Of a stretch of DNA of 42,097 bases, positions 25,459 through 32,162 are shown one piece after another. The number at the start of each line of letters is the position of its first letter. Position 1 is the first letter of the stretch. Source of the DNA: Bacillota bacterium (GTDB lineage Bacteria; Eremiobacterota; SpSt-956; JAKJGF01); assembly GCA_029555925.1 (NCBI GenBank), contig JAKPQU010000362.1, positions 1 through 42,097 on the forward strand. Reading direction: 5' to 3'. The position numbers and the translations under genes are program-made. The notes below the pieces were generated by a model. It was not told where the DNA came from and did no database searches. It saw only the letters and a program-made list of their open reading frames with translations.

Positions 25459-26322
25459 ATGACTGAAAATATTCGCGCCAATACATTGAAAGAATTGAAG
25501 CACATAGGTGTTGTTCCTAAAAAAAATAGTAAAGGGCAACATTTTTTAATAGATAGCCCGAGTCTGGAAACACTTGTTCAGACATCGGATATAGTAGAGA
25601 CGGATCATGTATTTGAGATAGGTGCAGGTACAGGTAATTTAACGATGGAACTGGCAAAGACGGGAGCTTCTGTTGTAGCGCTGGAAAAAGACGGACTGCT
25701 TTTACCTTTACTTGAAGAAAAATTTAAAGATTGCGGCAATGTAAAGATAGTTCATGGAGATTTTAAGAGAATCAATCTGAGGGAATTACTCGACAGCAGT
25801 GTGAAGTGGAAAGTTGTCGCCAATCTCCCTTATTATATAACAAATTATATTATTGTTGAATTGCTGGAAGAAAAGCAATTATTTTCTTCCATAGTGGTGA
25901 CTATACAGAAAGAAGTGGCGGAACGTCTGACTGCTTCGCCGGGAAATAAGGTATATGGTTCACTTACCGTATTTGCGAATTACCATGGGAAAACAGAAAT
26001 AGCCGGTATTTTACCGCCGAAATTCTTTTTACCAAAGCCGCAGGTGGATTCTGCTATAGTAAAGATCAGTCTTTACGATACGCCTCCTGTATATGTAAAA
26101 GATGAAAAGGTATTTTTTGAACTTGTACGATCTGCTTTTAATATGAGGAGAAAAACCATAAGAAATGCCTGGATAAGATCGCCTCTGTTCAAATGTGCAT
26201 CGGAAGAGATAGACAGACTTCTGGAGACTTCCGGTATTAACGGAAAACGAAGAGGAGAGACTTTTTCTCTGGAAGAATTTGCAGAAATTGCCAATATTTT
26301 GTATGAACATCGTGACGCCTGA
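25459..26322 (+). CDS. rsmA: 16S rRNA dimethyladenosine transferase
   Basis: 287 residues from the ATG at 25459, which follows AAAGGAG at normal spacing. RsmA (KsgA) uses S-adenosylmethionine to dimethylate two adjacent adenines near the 3' end of 16S rRNA during 30S maturation. Visible: SKGQHFLID at the N-terminus, the SAM-binding EIGAGTGNLT, and the catalytic NLPYYIT motif, followed by a C-terminal helical domain with NMRRKTIRNAW. Length is normal. It lies downstream of the YabE-like gene and may be read from the same promoter. The 120 bases of open frame ahead of the ATG are repeat DNA, not protein. Confidence 0.96.
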   Translation: MTENIRANTLKELKHIGVVPKKNSKGQHFLIDSPSLETLVQTSDIVETDHVFEIGAGTGNLTMELAKTGASVVALEKDGLLLPLLEEKFKDCGNVKIVHGDFKRINLRELLDSSVKWKVVANLPYYITNYIIVELLEEKQLFSSIVVTIQKEVAERLTASPGNKVYGSLTVFANYHGKTEIAGILPPKFFLPKPQVDSAIVKISLYDTPPVYVKDEKVFFELVRSAFNMRRKTIRNAWIRSPLFKCASEEIDRLLETSGINGKRRGETFSLEEFAEIANILYEHRDA

Positions 26323-26422
26323 TGCGTAATGCGTAATGGGTGATGCGTGTTTTACCGGTACTGGGCGACCACAGTCAGTCGCCCCTGCTCACTTTTCACT
26401 TTTCACGACTCACGACTCACCC
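26323..26422. repeat. Heptamer repeats after rsmA
   Basis: GTAATGC/GTGATGC-type units (26323-26350) and CTTTTCA and CACGACT-type units (26390-26420) flank a short non-repeat stretch. Confidence 0.7.
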
Positions 26423-26430
26423 TCATTATG

Positions 26431-26484
26431 TTAACATAAATTTAACATTCTGTTAATAATGTGTTAATACTACGTGCATATAAT
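26431..26484 (+). promoter_or_regulatory. PHO-box-like array and -10 box
   Basis: TTAACA, TTAACA, TTAATA, TTAATA start at 26431, 26442, 26453 and 26464, exactly 11 bases apart. TATAAT follows at 26479-26484, so the last sites occupy the -35 region. This is the layout of PhoP/PhoB-type activated promoters, where tandem winged-helix regulators bind one helical turn apart. Confidence 0.6.
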
Positions 26485-26541
26485 TAAAATTGAAAAAGTG
26501 GAGTTTCCCGGTAATTTCTTCATAGAAAGGGGAGAAAAGAA

Positions 26542-27915
26542 ATGGCTAAAGTCGGTAATGTGGGGGCTACATCTATTCAGCCGACAACAACTTCAACAGT
26601 AAAGCAGCAGTCTGTCGTTTCTCCCCAGGATAAAAAGGTTACCTTTACAGGTAAGCAGGCTCCACAGGAACAACAGGTAAGAGAACAGGGGCAAAGACCT
26701 GCGGAAAAGCAGGTGAAAAGACAGGATAGTCCGGTAAATCAGGGTAATTTTCAGATTTTATCTGCAAAAGACGGAAAATATTCTATAAGACTTACCAATG
26801 TAAGCCAGAATATAGCCTTTGGCAGACTGAGTATGAGAGATCTGTCTGCCCATCTTGCAAAACTCAATATGCCCATGACAGAAAGTAATTTAAAACTTGC
26901 GAAGAGCCTGCTAGAGTTTAAGATGCCCCTTACAAAGGAAAACCTTCAGGATGTAAAAACAGCTCTTGCTATGATGACTCAGAAAACAGACGGTGACGTT
27001 CAGGCAGGGGTTTTTATGAAAATGAAATCTATGGGGATAACACCGGAAAATGCGAAAGCTCTTCAAACACTGTTTGCCAAAAACCCTGAGCTTGGTAAAC
27101 AGCTGGAGAATCTGCAGAAAATGGCAGGCTTTTTTGCGGCAGCAGGCGGTCATGTTCTTAATGACTCTATGATGTCTACCCTTATGAGTCAGGTGGCAAG
27201 TATGTTCGGTGACCTTATTCCTGAACCAAATAAAGATAAGAAACTTGCTAAAAAGATTAAGGATCTTGCTGAAGAAGTCGGAATAGATGATGAAGAGAGC
27301 AATATCGGACAGATGAAAAAATCCGGGAAACAGAGTGCAAGAAAAAGTTTATCCAGATTAAAGCAGAAGCTTAATGATAAGGTATCCAACCTGAGGGGGT
27401 ATATTCCGAAAGACCAGGAAGAAATTCTGGAAGAAACAGCAGAACTGATAAGAGAACTGGATGAAAATCTTGAAGCTCAGAGACTTATTAATAATGCACC
27501 TTCAGTGGATGACGACAATTTTATATATCTTCAGATACCTTTAAAAATGGGTAGTTCCTCTCATACAGTTCATTTAATGCTGGATTATGAATATGACTTG
27601 AACGGACAGAAGGTTGTAAATCCAAAGAATACGAGACTGGTTTTTTCAATACAGACTGAAGATATGGGAATCATAAATATAATTATGAATATCTGGAGAA
27701 GGAATATTTCCTTTCATCTGGAAACTGAACGTCAGGAAATTAAACAGCATATAAATAAAAAAGCGCCGGATTTAATCAAAAAACTTAGAGATAGAGCCTA
27801 TAAAGTGGGCAACTGGGATTGTGTTGTAGATAAAAATGTTGTATCTGTTCCTGATACACTTCTTAAAAAAGAAGAAGAGTTTGCAGAACTGGCCACTTTA
27901 GATGTGACTATATAA
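26542..27915 (+). CDS. FliK-like flagellar hook-length control protein
   Basis: 457 residues. The N-terminal 70 are Gln/Thr/Pro-rich and disordered, as expected of an exported ruler. A helical middle contains repeats of the kind MPMTESNLKLAKSLL and MPLTKENLQDVKTAL, a pattern I associate with Firmicute FliK-like proteins. The C-terminal domain (about 325-445) with LQIPLKMGSSSHTVHLML, FSIQTEDMGIINI and ISFHLETERQEI resembles the FliK hook-length domain. FliK is secreted by the flagellar export apparatus and triggers the switch from hook to filament export. The FhlB-like gene 15 bases downstream supports the call. GAAAGGGGAG precedes the ATG. Promoter with phased TTAACA sites at 26431-26484. Confidence 0.7.
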   Translation: MAKVGNVGATSIQPTTTSTVKQQSVVSPQDKKVTFTGKQAPQEQQVREQGQRPAEKQVKRQDSPVNQGNFQILSAKDGKYSIRLTNVSQNIAFGRLSMRDLSAHLAKLNMPMTESNLKLAKSLLEFKMPLTKENLQDVKTALAMMTQKTDGDVQAGVFMKMKSMGITPENAKALQTLFAKNPELGKQLENLQKMAGFFAAAGGHVLNDSMMSTLMSQVASMFGDLIPEPNKDKKLAKKIKDLAEEVGIDDEESNIGQMKKSGKQSARKSLSRLKQKLNDKVSNLRGYIPKDQEEILEETAELIRELDENLEAQRLINNAPSVDDDNFIYLQIPLKMGSSSHTVHLMLDYEYDLNGQKVVNPKNTRLVFSIQTEDMGIINIIMNIWRRNISFHLETERQEIKQHINKKAPDLIKKLRDRAYKVGNWDCVVDKNVVSVPDTLLKKEEEFAELATLDVTI

Positions 27916-27930
27916 ATATGGAAATTTGTT

Positions 27931-28314
27931 GTGAGTAAATATGATGATTTAGATGACTATGAAGAATTCGATTATATTGAAGAGATACAAGGGGAAGAAG
28001 TCAGGAAAGAGGAAGATAAAGAAAAAGTTGCTGTAGTTCTTCGTTTTGACCCGGAACATGATACTGCGCCCAGAATAGTGGCGGCAGGTAAAGGTGAGAC
28101 GGCGGAACAGATAATAGAAGTAGCAGAACAGGGTGAGATACCAGTATATAAAGATGGAAATCTGGCTCAGAGCCTGTCTGATTTTGAAGTAGGAGCTGTC
28201 ATACCGGGTGAACTGTATGAACTTATAGCTGAAGTGCTGATTTTTCTGTATCAACTCAATGAAGAATGGATTAAAGACAGGGCTGTTTTTGAAGAAGATG
28301 AAGAAATTAATTGA
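27931..28314 (+). CDS. FlhB C-terminal-domain homologue (FhlB/YlqH-like)
   Basis: 127 residues. After an acidic N-terminal tail of about 35 residues, the rest is the cytoplasmic domain of FlhB without its membrane part: AVVLRFDPEHDTAPRIVAAGKG, EQGEIPVYKDGNLAQSL and IPGELYELIAEVLIFLYQL. The autocleavage NPTH motif of full FlhB is absent. Such small proteins (YlqH in Bacillus) often sit next to a FliK-like gene and are linked to switching of flagellar export specificity. The start is a GTG with a weak ribosome site, 15 bases after the FliK-like gene, so coupling is likely. Confidence 0.82.
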   Translation: MSKYDDLDDYEEFDYIEEIQGEEVRKEEDKEKVAVVLRFDPEHDTAPRIVAAGKGETAEQIIEVAEQGEIPVYKDGNLAQSLSDFEVGAVIPGELYELIAEVLIFLYQLNEEWIKDRAVFEEDEEIN

Positions 28315-28347
28315 AAATAAATTGACGATTATAACAGGAGGTGAGGA

Positions 28348-28398
28348 TTGAAATATATTGCATCCTATAATATTTTAGGGTATAATTACACAGGGTAA
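28348..28398 (+). CDS. Possible 16-residue leader peptide
   Basis: TTG six bases after a strong AGGAGG (28336-28341) opens a frame of 16 codons, MKYIASYNILGYNYTG, ending just before the flgF ribosome site. It overlaps the flgF promoter, so it would have to be translated from a transcript begun further upstream. Speculative. Confidence 0.25.
   Translation: MKYIASYNILGYNYTG
28358..28386 (+). promoter_or_regulatory. Probable promoter for flgF
   Basis: TTGCAT (28358-28363), 17-base spacer and TATAAT (28381-28386), about 40 bases before the flgF start. No sigma-28 type site is seen. Confidence 0.55.
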
Positions 28399-28423
28399 AA
28401 TTCAGAAAGGCAGGTGTCACTAA

Positions 28424-29185
28424 ATGTTAGATGGAATGAAAATTGCCACTCAGGGAATGCAGGCAATGATGTATCAACAGGATATTATTTCGAATAATCT
28501 GGCAAATGTAAATACTTCAGGTTTTCAGGGGTCTGCCGGAGTAACAAGATCTTTCAGCGCCGAATTGATGAGCCAGATGGGAAATGAAGGTTATGAAGCT
28601 GTAGGAGGTGTACAGGACGGTGTTCCTACAGTAGCTATAAAGACTGCAACAAAATTTGCTCCAGGCGGAATGCAGGCAACAGGAAATCATACAGATTTGG
28701 CCCTTGGAAATAAAGGTTTCTTTACCATACAGGGAGCAGATGGAAAAACAAAATTCACGAGAAATGGAAATTTTGCGGTTAATGATCAGGGATTACTTGT
28801 AACAAGTGATGGTTCTTCAGTACTTGGCTTTAACGGCCCTATCAGAATTCCCAAGGGAAAACAGTTCAAGGTAGATGACAGAGGGAATGTGGCAGTAGAC
28901 GGAGAAAATATTGCCCGACTTCGTATTACCGAGTTCAATGATATAAATGATCTTTATAAAACAGGAAGCAATGCATTTATGCCAAAGAACCCGACCAATG
29001 TAGGACAGATTTGTGCCAATCCACAGGTCAGGCAGGGTTTCCTTGAAACGTCAAATGTAAGTGTTGTAAAAGAAATGATTAAAATGATGGATGTAGAACG
29101 TGCCTATGAATCAAACGAAAAGGTTATACAGGCAGAGGATCAGATGCTACAGAAATCAATTCAGGAAGTCGGAAGAGCAGGTTAA
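28424..29185 (+). CDS. flgF: Flagellar rod protein of the FlgF/FlgG family
   Basis: 253 residues. The N-terminal motif MQAMMYQQDIISNNLANVNTSGFQ is the hallmark of flagellar rod/hook proteins, and the C-terminal coiled coil VSVVKEMIKMMDVERAYESNEKVIQ is the matching D0 helix. The middle contains FTRNGNFAVNDQGLLVTSDG. It is the first of two such genes, shorter in motif match than the next, so it most likely corresponds to FlgF (FlhO in Bacillus), a proximal rod protein exported without a signal peptide. AAAGGCAGG precedes the ATG. It lies upstream of flgG in the same orientation, with a repeat-filled gap of 168 bases. Confidence 0.88.
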   Translation: MLDGMKIATQGMQAMMYQQDIISNNLANVNTSGFQGSAGVTRSFSAELMSQMGNEGYEAVGGVQDGVPTVAIKTATKFAPGGMQATGNHTDLALGNKGFFTIQGADGKTKFTRNGNFAVNDQGLLVTSDGSSVLGFNGPIRIPKGKQFKVDDRGNVAVDGENIARLRITEFNDINDLYKTGSNAFMPKNPTNVGQICANPQVRQGFLETSNVSVVKEMIKMMDVERAYESNEKVIQAEDQMLQKSIQEVGRAG

Positions 29186-29330
29186 TAATTTAAAAGTACA
29201 GGAATTTTCATTATTTAATGTAAAATGAAGTTTTAGATGAAAATTATGTAGAGAGAGTTTATTTAAATAATTTAAAGGTATAAATTGGCGTAAAGTTTTA
29301 GATGAAAAATTTATCTGAATAATTTAAAAA
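29186..29330. repeat. Second dispersed repeat family, copy between flgF and flgG
   Basis: Contains GGAATTTTCATTATTTAATG, then TTTTAGATGAAAATTATG and TTTAAATAATTTAAAGG, matching the order at 7076-7190 with more divergence. A partial second unit follows. Confidence 0.65.
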
Positions 29331-29353
29331 ATTCGGAGGGAGAGTGAACAGAT

Positions 29354-30118
29354 ATGATGAGAGGACTTTATACTGCAGCCTCTGGTATGATGGCCCAGCA
29401 GTTAAACATGGATACTATATCCAACAACCTCGCAAACGTAAATACTACCGGTTTTAAAAAGGGTAGAGTGAATTTTCAGGATTTAATGTATGCCAACTTG
29501 AATGAAGGTGGAGAAAATAATCCTGCCGGTGCTCAGATAGGTATGGGTGTAAGAGAGACCGGAACAGAAAAGAGTTTCAGCCAGGGCAGTATGAGCCAGA
29601 CAAATGATCCTTTTGATCTTGCCATTCAAGGCAATGGTTTCTTTGAAGTTATTCAGCCTGATGGAAGTAAAGCCTATACACGTGATGGTTCTTTCAGTGT
29701 AAATCCACAGGGACAGCTTGTTACTTCTACCGGAGATCTCGTTGGAGTTACCATTCCTCCGGGAGCTACTGATGTTAAGATTGATAAAGACGGAGCAGTT
29801 ACTGCTGTACTGTCAGGCCAGAAAGAGCCCGTACAGATCGGCAATTTAATGCTTGTAGATTTTGTAAATCCTCAGGGATTGAAAGCAATAGGAGCAAATA
29901 AATATCAGTCTACCAATGCATCCGGTCCTGCCCAGAAAGGTAAACCGGGGGAAAACAATATGGGTAGCATAGCTCAGGGTTATCTGGAAAAATCCAATAT
30001 CAATGTAGTGGAAGAAATGATCAGTATCATTGAAGCCCAGAGAGCTTATGAAATAAACCAGAAGGGCGTCCAGTCAGCAGATCAGATGCAGAAACTGGCC
30101 AATCAACTTAAGAAATAA
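29354..30118 (+). CDS. flgG: Flagellar distal rod protein FlgG
   Basis: 254 residues. MMRGLYTAASGMMAQQLNMD and DTISNNLANVNTTGFKKGR are the classic FlgG N-terminus, followed by the FlgG-specific segment with FQDLMYANL and ARDG-like YTRDGSFSVNPQGQLV. The C-terminus SNINVVEEMISIIEAQRAYEINQKG matches the family. FlgG forms the distal rod of the flagellar motor. GGAGGGAG precedes the ATG. No flgA, flgH or flgI lies between it and the rod-binding FlgJ domain, which points to a motor without P and L rings in this cluster or to those genes lying elsewhere. Confidence 0.94.
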   Translation: MMRGLYTAASGMMAQQLNMDTISNNLANVNTTGFKKGRVNFQDLMYANLNEGGENNPAGAQIGMGVRETGTEKSFSQGSMSQTNDPFDLAIQGNGFFEVIQPDGSKAYTRDGSFSVNPQGQLVTSTGDLVGVTIPPGATDVKIDKDGAVTAVLSGQKEPVQIGNLMLVDFVNPQGLKAIGANKYQSTNASGPAQKGKPGENNMGSIAQGYLEKSNINVVEEMISIIEAQRAYEINQKGVQSADQMQKLANQLKK

Positions 30119-30123
30119 TTTAT

Positions 30124-30187
30124 AAGGGTGAAGGGTGAAGGGTGAAGGGTGAAGGGATTGTTCACCTCTCACCTCTCACCTCTCACG
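30124..30187. repeat. Heptamer repeat hairpin
   Basis: Four GTGAAGG units are followed after a short loop by three CACCTCT units of opposite sense, giving a long imperfect stem between flgG and the FlgJ-like gene. Confidence 0.8.
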
Positions 30188-30211
30188 ATTTAAGAAAGGC
30201 AGGTTTTAAAT

Positions 30212-30556
30212 ATGCAGATTGATCGTCCACTGTTAAATATGAATAATGGTTCTCAGATACCGATCGGGCAGCAGTCTTTTTCTATACCTGTAGCAGCCAA
30301 TGCACCATCACAGCATACACAGGATATGGCTTTAAAGAAACAGTGTCAGGAATTTGAAGCAGTTCTCATCGGACAGATGTTCAAACAGATGAGACCAAAA
30401 GCAGAAGAAGAAGATATGTTCGGAAGTACCAAAGACAGAGAAATGTTCAATGAAATGCTGGATGGAGAACGCTCCAAGGCATGGGCCCAGGAAGGTGGCA
30501 TAGGTCTTGCTGCTGTAATGTTTCAGCAGATGAAGGATTCAGGTAAAAAATTGTAA
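30212..30556 (+). CDS. FlgJ-type rod-binding domain protein
   Basis: 114 residues consisting of only the N-terminal rod-binding (rod-capping) domain of FlgJ: CQEFEAVLIGQMFKQMRPK, MFNEMLDGERSKAWAQEGGIGLA. The peptidoglycan-hydrolysing C-terminal domain found in gamma-proteobacterial FlgJ is absent, as in many other phyla. The protein is expected to be exported and to help rod assembly. AAAGGCAGG lies eight bases before the ATG. It follows flgG and is separated from the sigma-28 gene by a large hairpin. Confidence 0.88.
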   Translation: MQIDRPLLNMNNGSQIPIGQQSFSIPVAANAPSQHTQDMALKKQCQEFEAVLIGQMFKQMRPKAEEEDMFGSTKDREMFNEMLDGERSKAWAQEGGIGLAAVMFQQMKDSGKKL

Positions 30557-30640
30557 TTTTTATTGAGTTAATCGTCTCCTTCCCTGCGTTACCGGGTATG
30601 ATATTATGGTTTACGCTGAGTATCTGATATTTTGATTTTT

Positions 30641-30719
30641 CTCTTAAAACTACAGAGTAAAAACCACCTTCAAACAATGAAGGTGGCTACTGTAGTTTTA
30701 GGCTTTATTAAGAGTTTTT
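30641..30719 (+). terminator. Nested hairpin, probable terminator
   Basis: Three nested perfect stems: CTCTTAA (30641-30647) with TTAAGAG (30708-30714), TAAAACTACAG (30645-30655) with CTGTAGTTTTA (30690-30700), and CCACCTTC (30664-30671) with GAAGGTGG (30679-30686). The first two share bases and are alternatives at their edges. A TTTTT run follows. It ends the rod-gene segment; the rest of the 30557-30870 gap holds no gene. Confidence 0.65.
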
Positions 30720-30870
30720 ATTAATAAAAGCCTGTATCGTGAAAATTTCGAAAGTATAATCTCTTTTATGTAAACTTACCATGCAATTAAGACCTTAACA
30801 GAGGTTTACGCAAAATTTGTGAGTCAAATATTTTAGACAGAAAGCTTGTTGAATAAAGGCAGACTTTACA

Positions 30871-31662
30871 ATGGATGATGAAGTAAGAGAACTCTGGGCA
30901 CAGTTTAATGAAAAAAAAGATAAAGACAGTAGAGATGCCTTAATAGAACATTACTTATCTCTTGTAAAAAAAATAGCCGGTCGCGTCAATAGATGTGTGA
31001 GCAGTACCATCGAATTTGAAGATCTGGTAAGTGACGGAATATTCGGACTTATTAAAGCGATTAATAACTTCGATATAACCAGGGGAATAAAATTTGAAAC
31101 CTATGCCACTCCTGTTATAAGGGGCTCTATCTTGAATTCCCTCAGGGCTCTTGACTGGATTCCTGAAAGGATAAGAGGTAAAGCAAGAGAGCTCGAAAAG
31201 GTATCTGTACAGTTTGCCAGTGCTCATGGAAGAGAAGGCACAAAAGAAGAGCTTGCAGAAGTTATGGAAATGAGTGCCAGCGAGCTTTATGAACTTATAG
31301 CGAATCTGGGTTGTGCCTATTTACTTTCTCTTAACCAGCCTTTTTCATCTTCATCCAATGAAGATGAAATGGAGATTATGGATACCATATCAGATAACCG
31401 CAGCGTAGAACCTTCTATTGAACTGGCTTTCCTTGAACAGAGGGAAGAACTTAATAAGGCTATGGAAAACCTTCCTTCAAGGGAGCGAATGCTTGTAGAA
31501 TACCATTATTTTAAGAGAATGACCTTTGAACAGATTGCGCCTCATTTAGGTGTTACCAAGCAGAGGGTATCACAGCTCCATACAAGAGCACTTAAAATGC
31601 TCAGAGAAAATCTGACCATGGAAGAGATTGATATACAGGAAGAAGGTTATAGCTGGTTTTAA
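30871..31662 (+). CDS. fliA: RNA polymerase sigma factor of the FliA/WhiG (sigma-28) family
   Basis: 263 residues with regions 2, 3 and 4: FEDLVSDGIFGLIKAINNFD and FETYATPVIRGSILNSLRALDW (region 2, with the DWIPERIRGKARE signature of this family), a region 3, and the region 4 helix-turn-helix MTFEQIAPHLGVTKQRVSQLHTRAL. Sigma-28 directs transcription of late flagellar and chemotaxis genes and is normally held by FlgM until the hook is complete. No flgM is seen here. AAGGCAG precedes the ATG. The small gene at 31677 follows with its ribosome site next to the stop codon, so the two are an operon. Confidence 0.93.
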   Translation: MDDEVRELWAQFNEKKDKDSRDALIEHYLSLVKKIAGRVNRCVSSTIEFEDLVSDGIFGLIKAINNFDITRGIKFETYATPVIRGSILNSLRALDWIPERIRGKARELEKVSVQFASAHGREGTKEELAEVMEMSASELYELIANLGCAYLLSLNQPFSSSSNEDEMEIMDTISDNRSVEPSIELAFLEQREELNKAMENLPSRERMLVEYHYFKRMTFEQIAPHLGVTKQRVSQLHTRALKMLRENLTMEEIDIQEEGYSWF

Positions 31663-31676
31663 CGGAGGAACAGGAA

Positions 31677-32111
31677 ATGAAAAAAGGAAGACAGAAATTA
31701 TTTTATCCTTCAGCTTCCACAGGAAGCTCTATAAATCCCGTATCTTCATCCAGGACATCACTTCAGAAACCATATTCCTCTCAGTTACAGAATAAAAAAG
31801 ACAGAGTTGACCCGGAGGAACAGAAGAAATTTATGGCTACCATGGGGGGAGCTCTGAAAAGGCTTAAGGAAACTAAAAAAGAAGAAGAAGAAAGAGAAAG
31901 AAAAAGACTGATTCAGGAAAAAGAACTGAGAAAAATGCCTAGAATGATTGTACCTGACCTGGGACCTGATTTCCGCCATGAAGTGAAATTCTCTCATACA
32001 GATGAATCCAGTCAGGAATTCATGAGGAGAATAGAAGATAAGGCCGGTTCCAGAGACAGGGATTTAAAATCTGCAGAGGTAAGAGGAGATATGCTTGATA
32101 TAGAAGGATAA
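31677..32111 (+). CDS. Small charged protein, function unknown
   Basis: 144 residues, no family recognised. The first 40 residues are Ser-rich and disordered; residues about 55-85 are a highly charged helix (KRLKETKKEEEERERKR). A conserved-looking stretch RMIVPDLGPDFRHEVKFSHT follows. No signal peptide. It begins 15 bases after the sigma-28 gene with GGAGG in place, so it is cotranscribed. By position it could be a sigma-28 partner or a flagellar accessory factor, but it shows no clear FlgM motif. Confidence 0.7.
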   Translation: MKKGRQKLFYPSASTGSSINPVSSSRTSLQKPYSSQLQNKKDRVDPEEQKKFMATMGGALKRLKETKKEEEERERKRLIQEKELRKMPRMIVPDLGPDFRHEVKFSHTDESSQEFMRRIEDKAGSRDRDLKSAEVRGDMLDIEG

Positions 32112-32114
32112 TTT

Positions 32115-32160
32115 ACAGTGACCAGTGAGCAGTGACCAGTGAGTAGTTACCAGTTATTCC
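32115..32160. repeat. Heptamer repeat between convergent genes
   Basis: CAGTGAC, CAGTGAG, CAGTGAC, CAGTGAG, TAGTTAC and CAGTTAT follow with an exact seven-base period. Confidence 0.8.
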
Positions 32161-32162
32161 CT

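Noticed and set aside
31677..32111. FlgM anti-sigma factor
   Set aside because: Position after sigma-28 is suggestive, but the protein is longer than FlgM and lacks its recognisable C-terminal helices.
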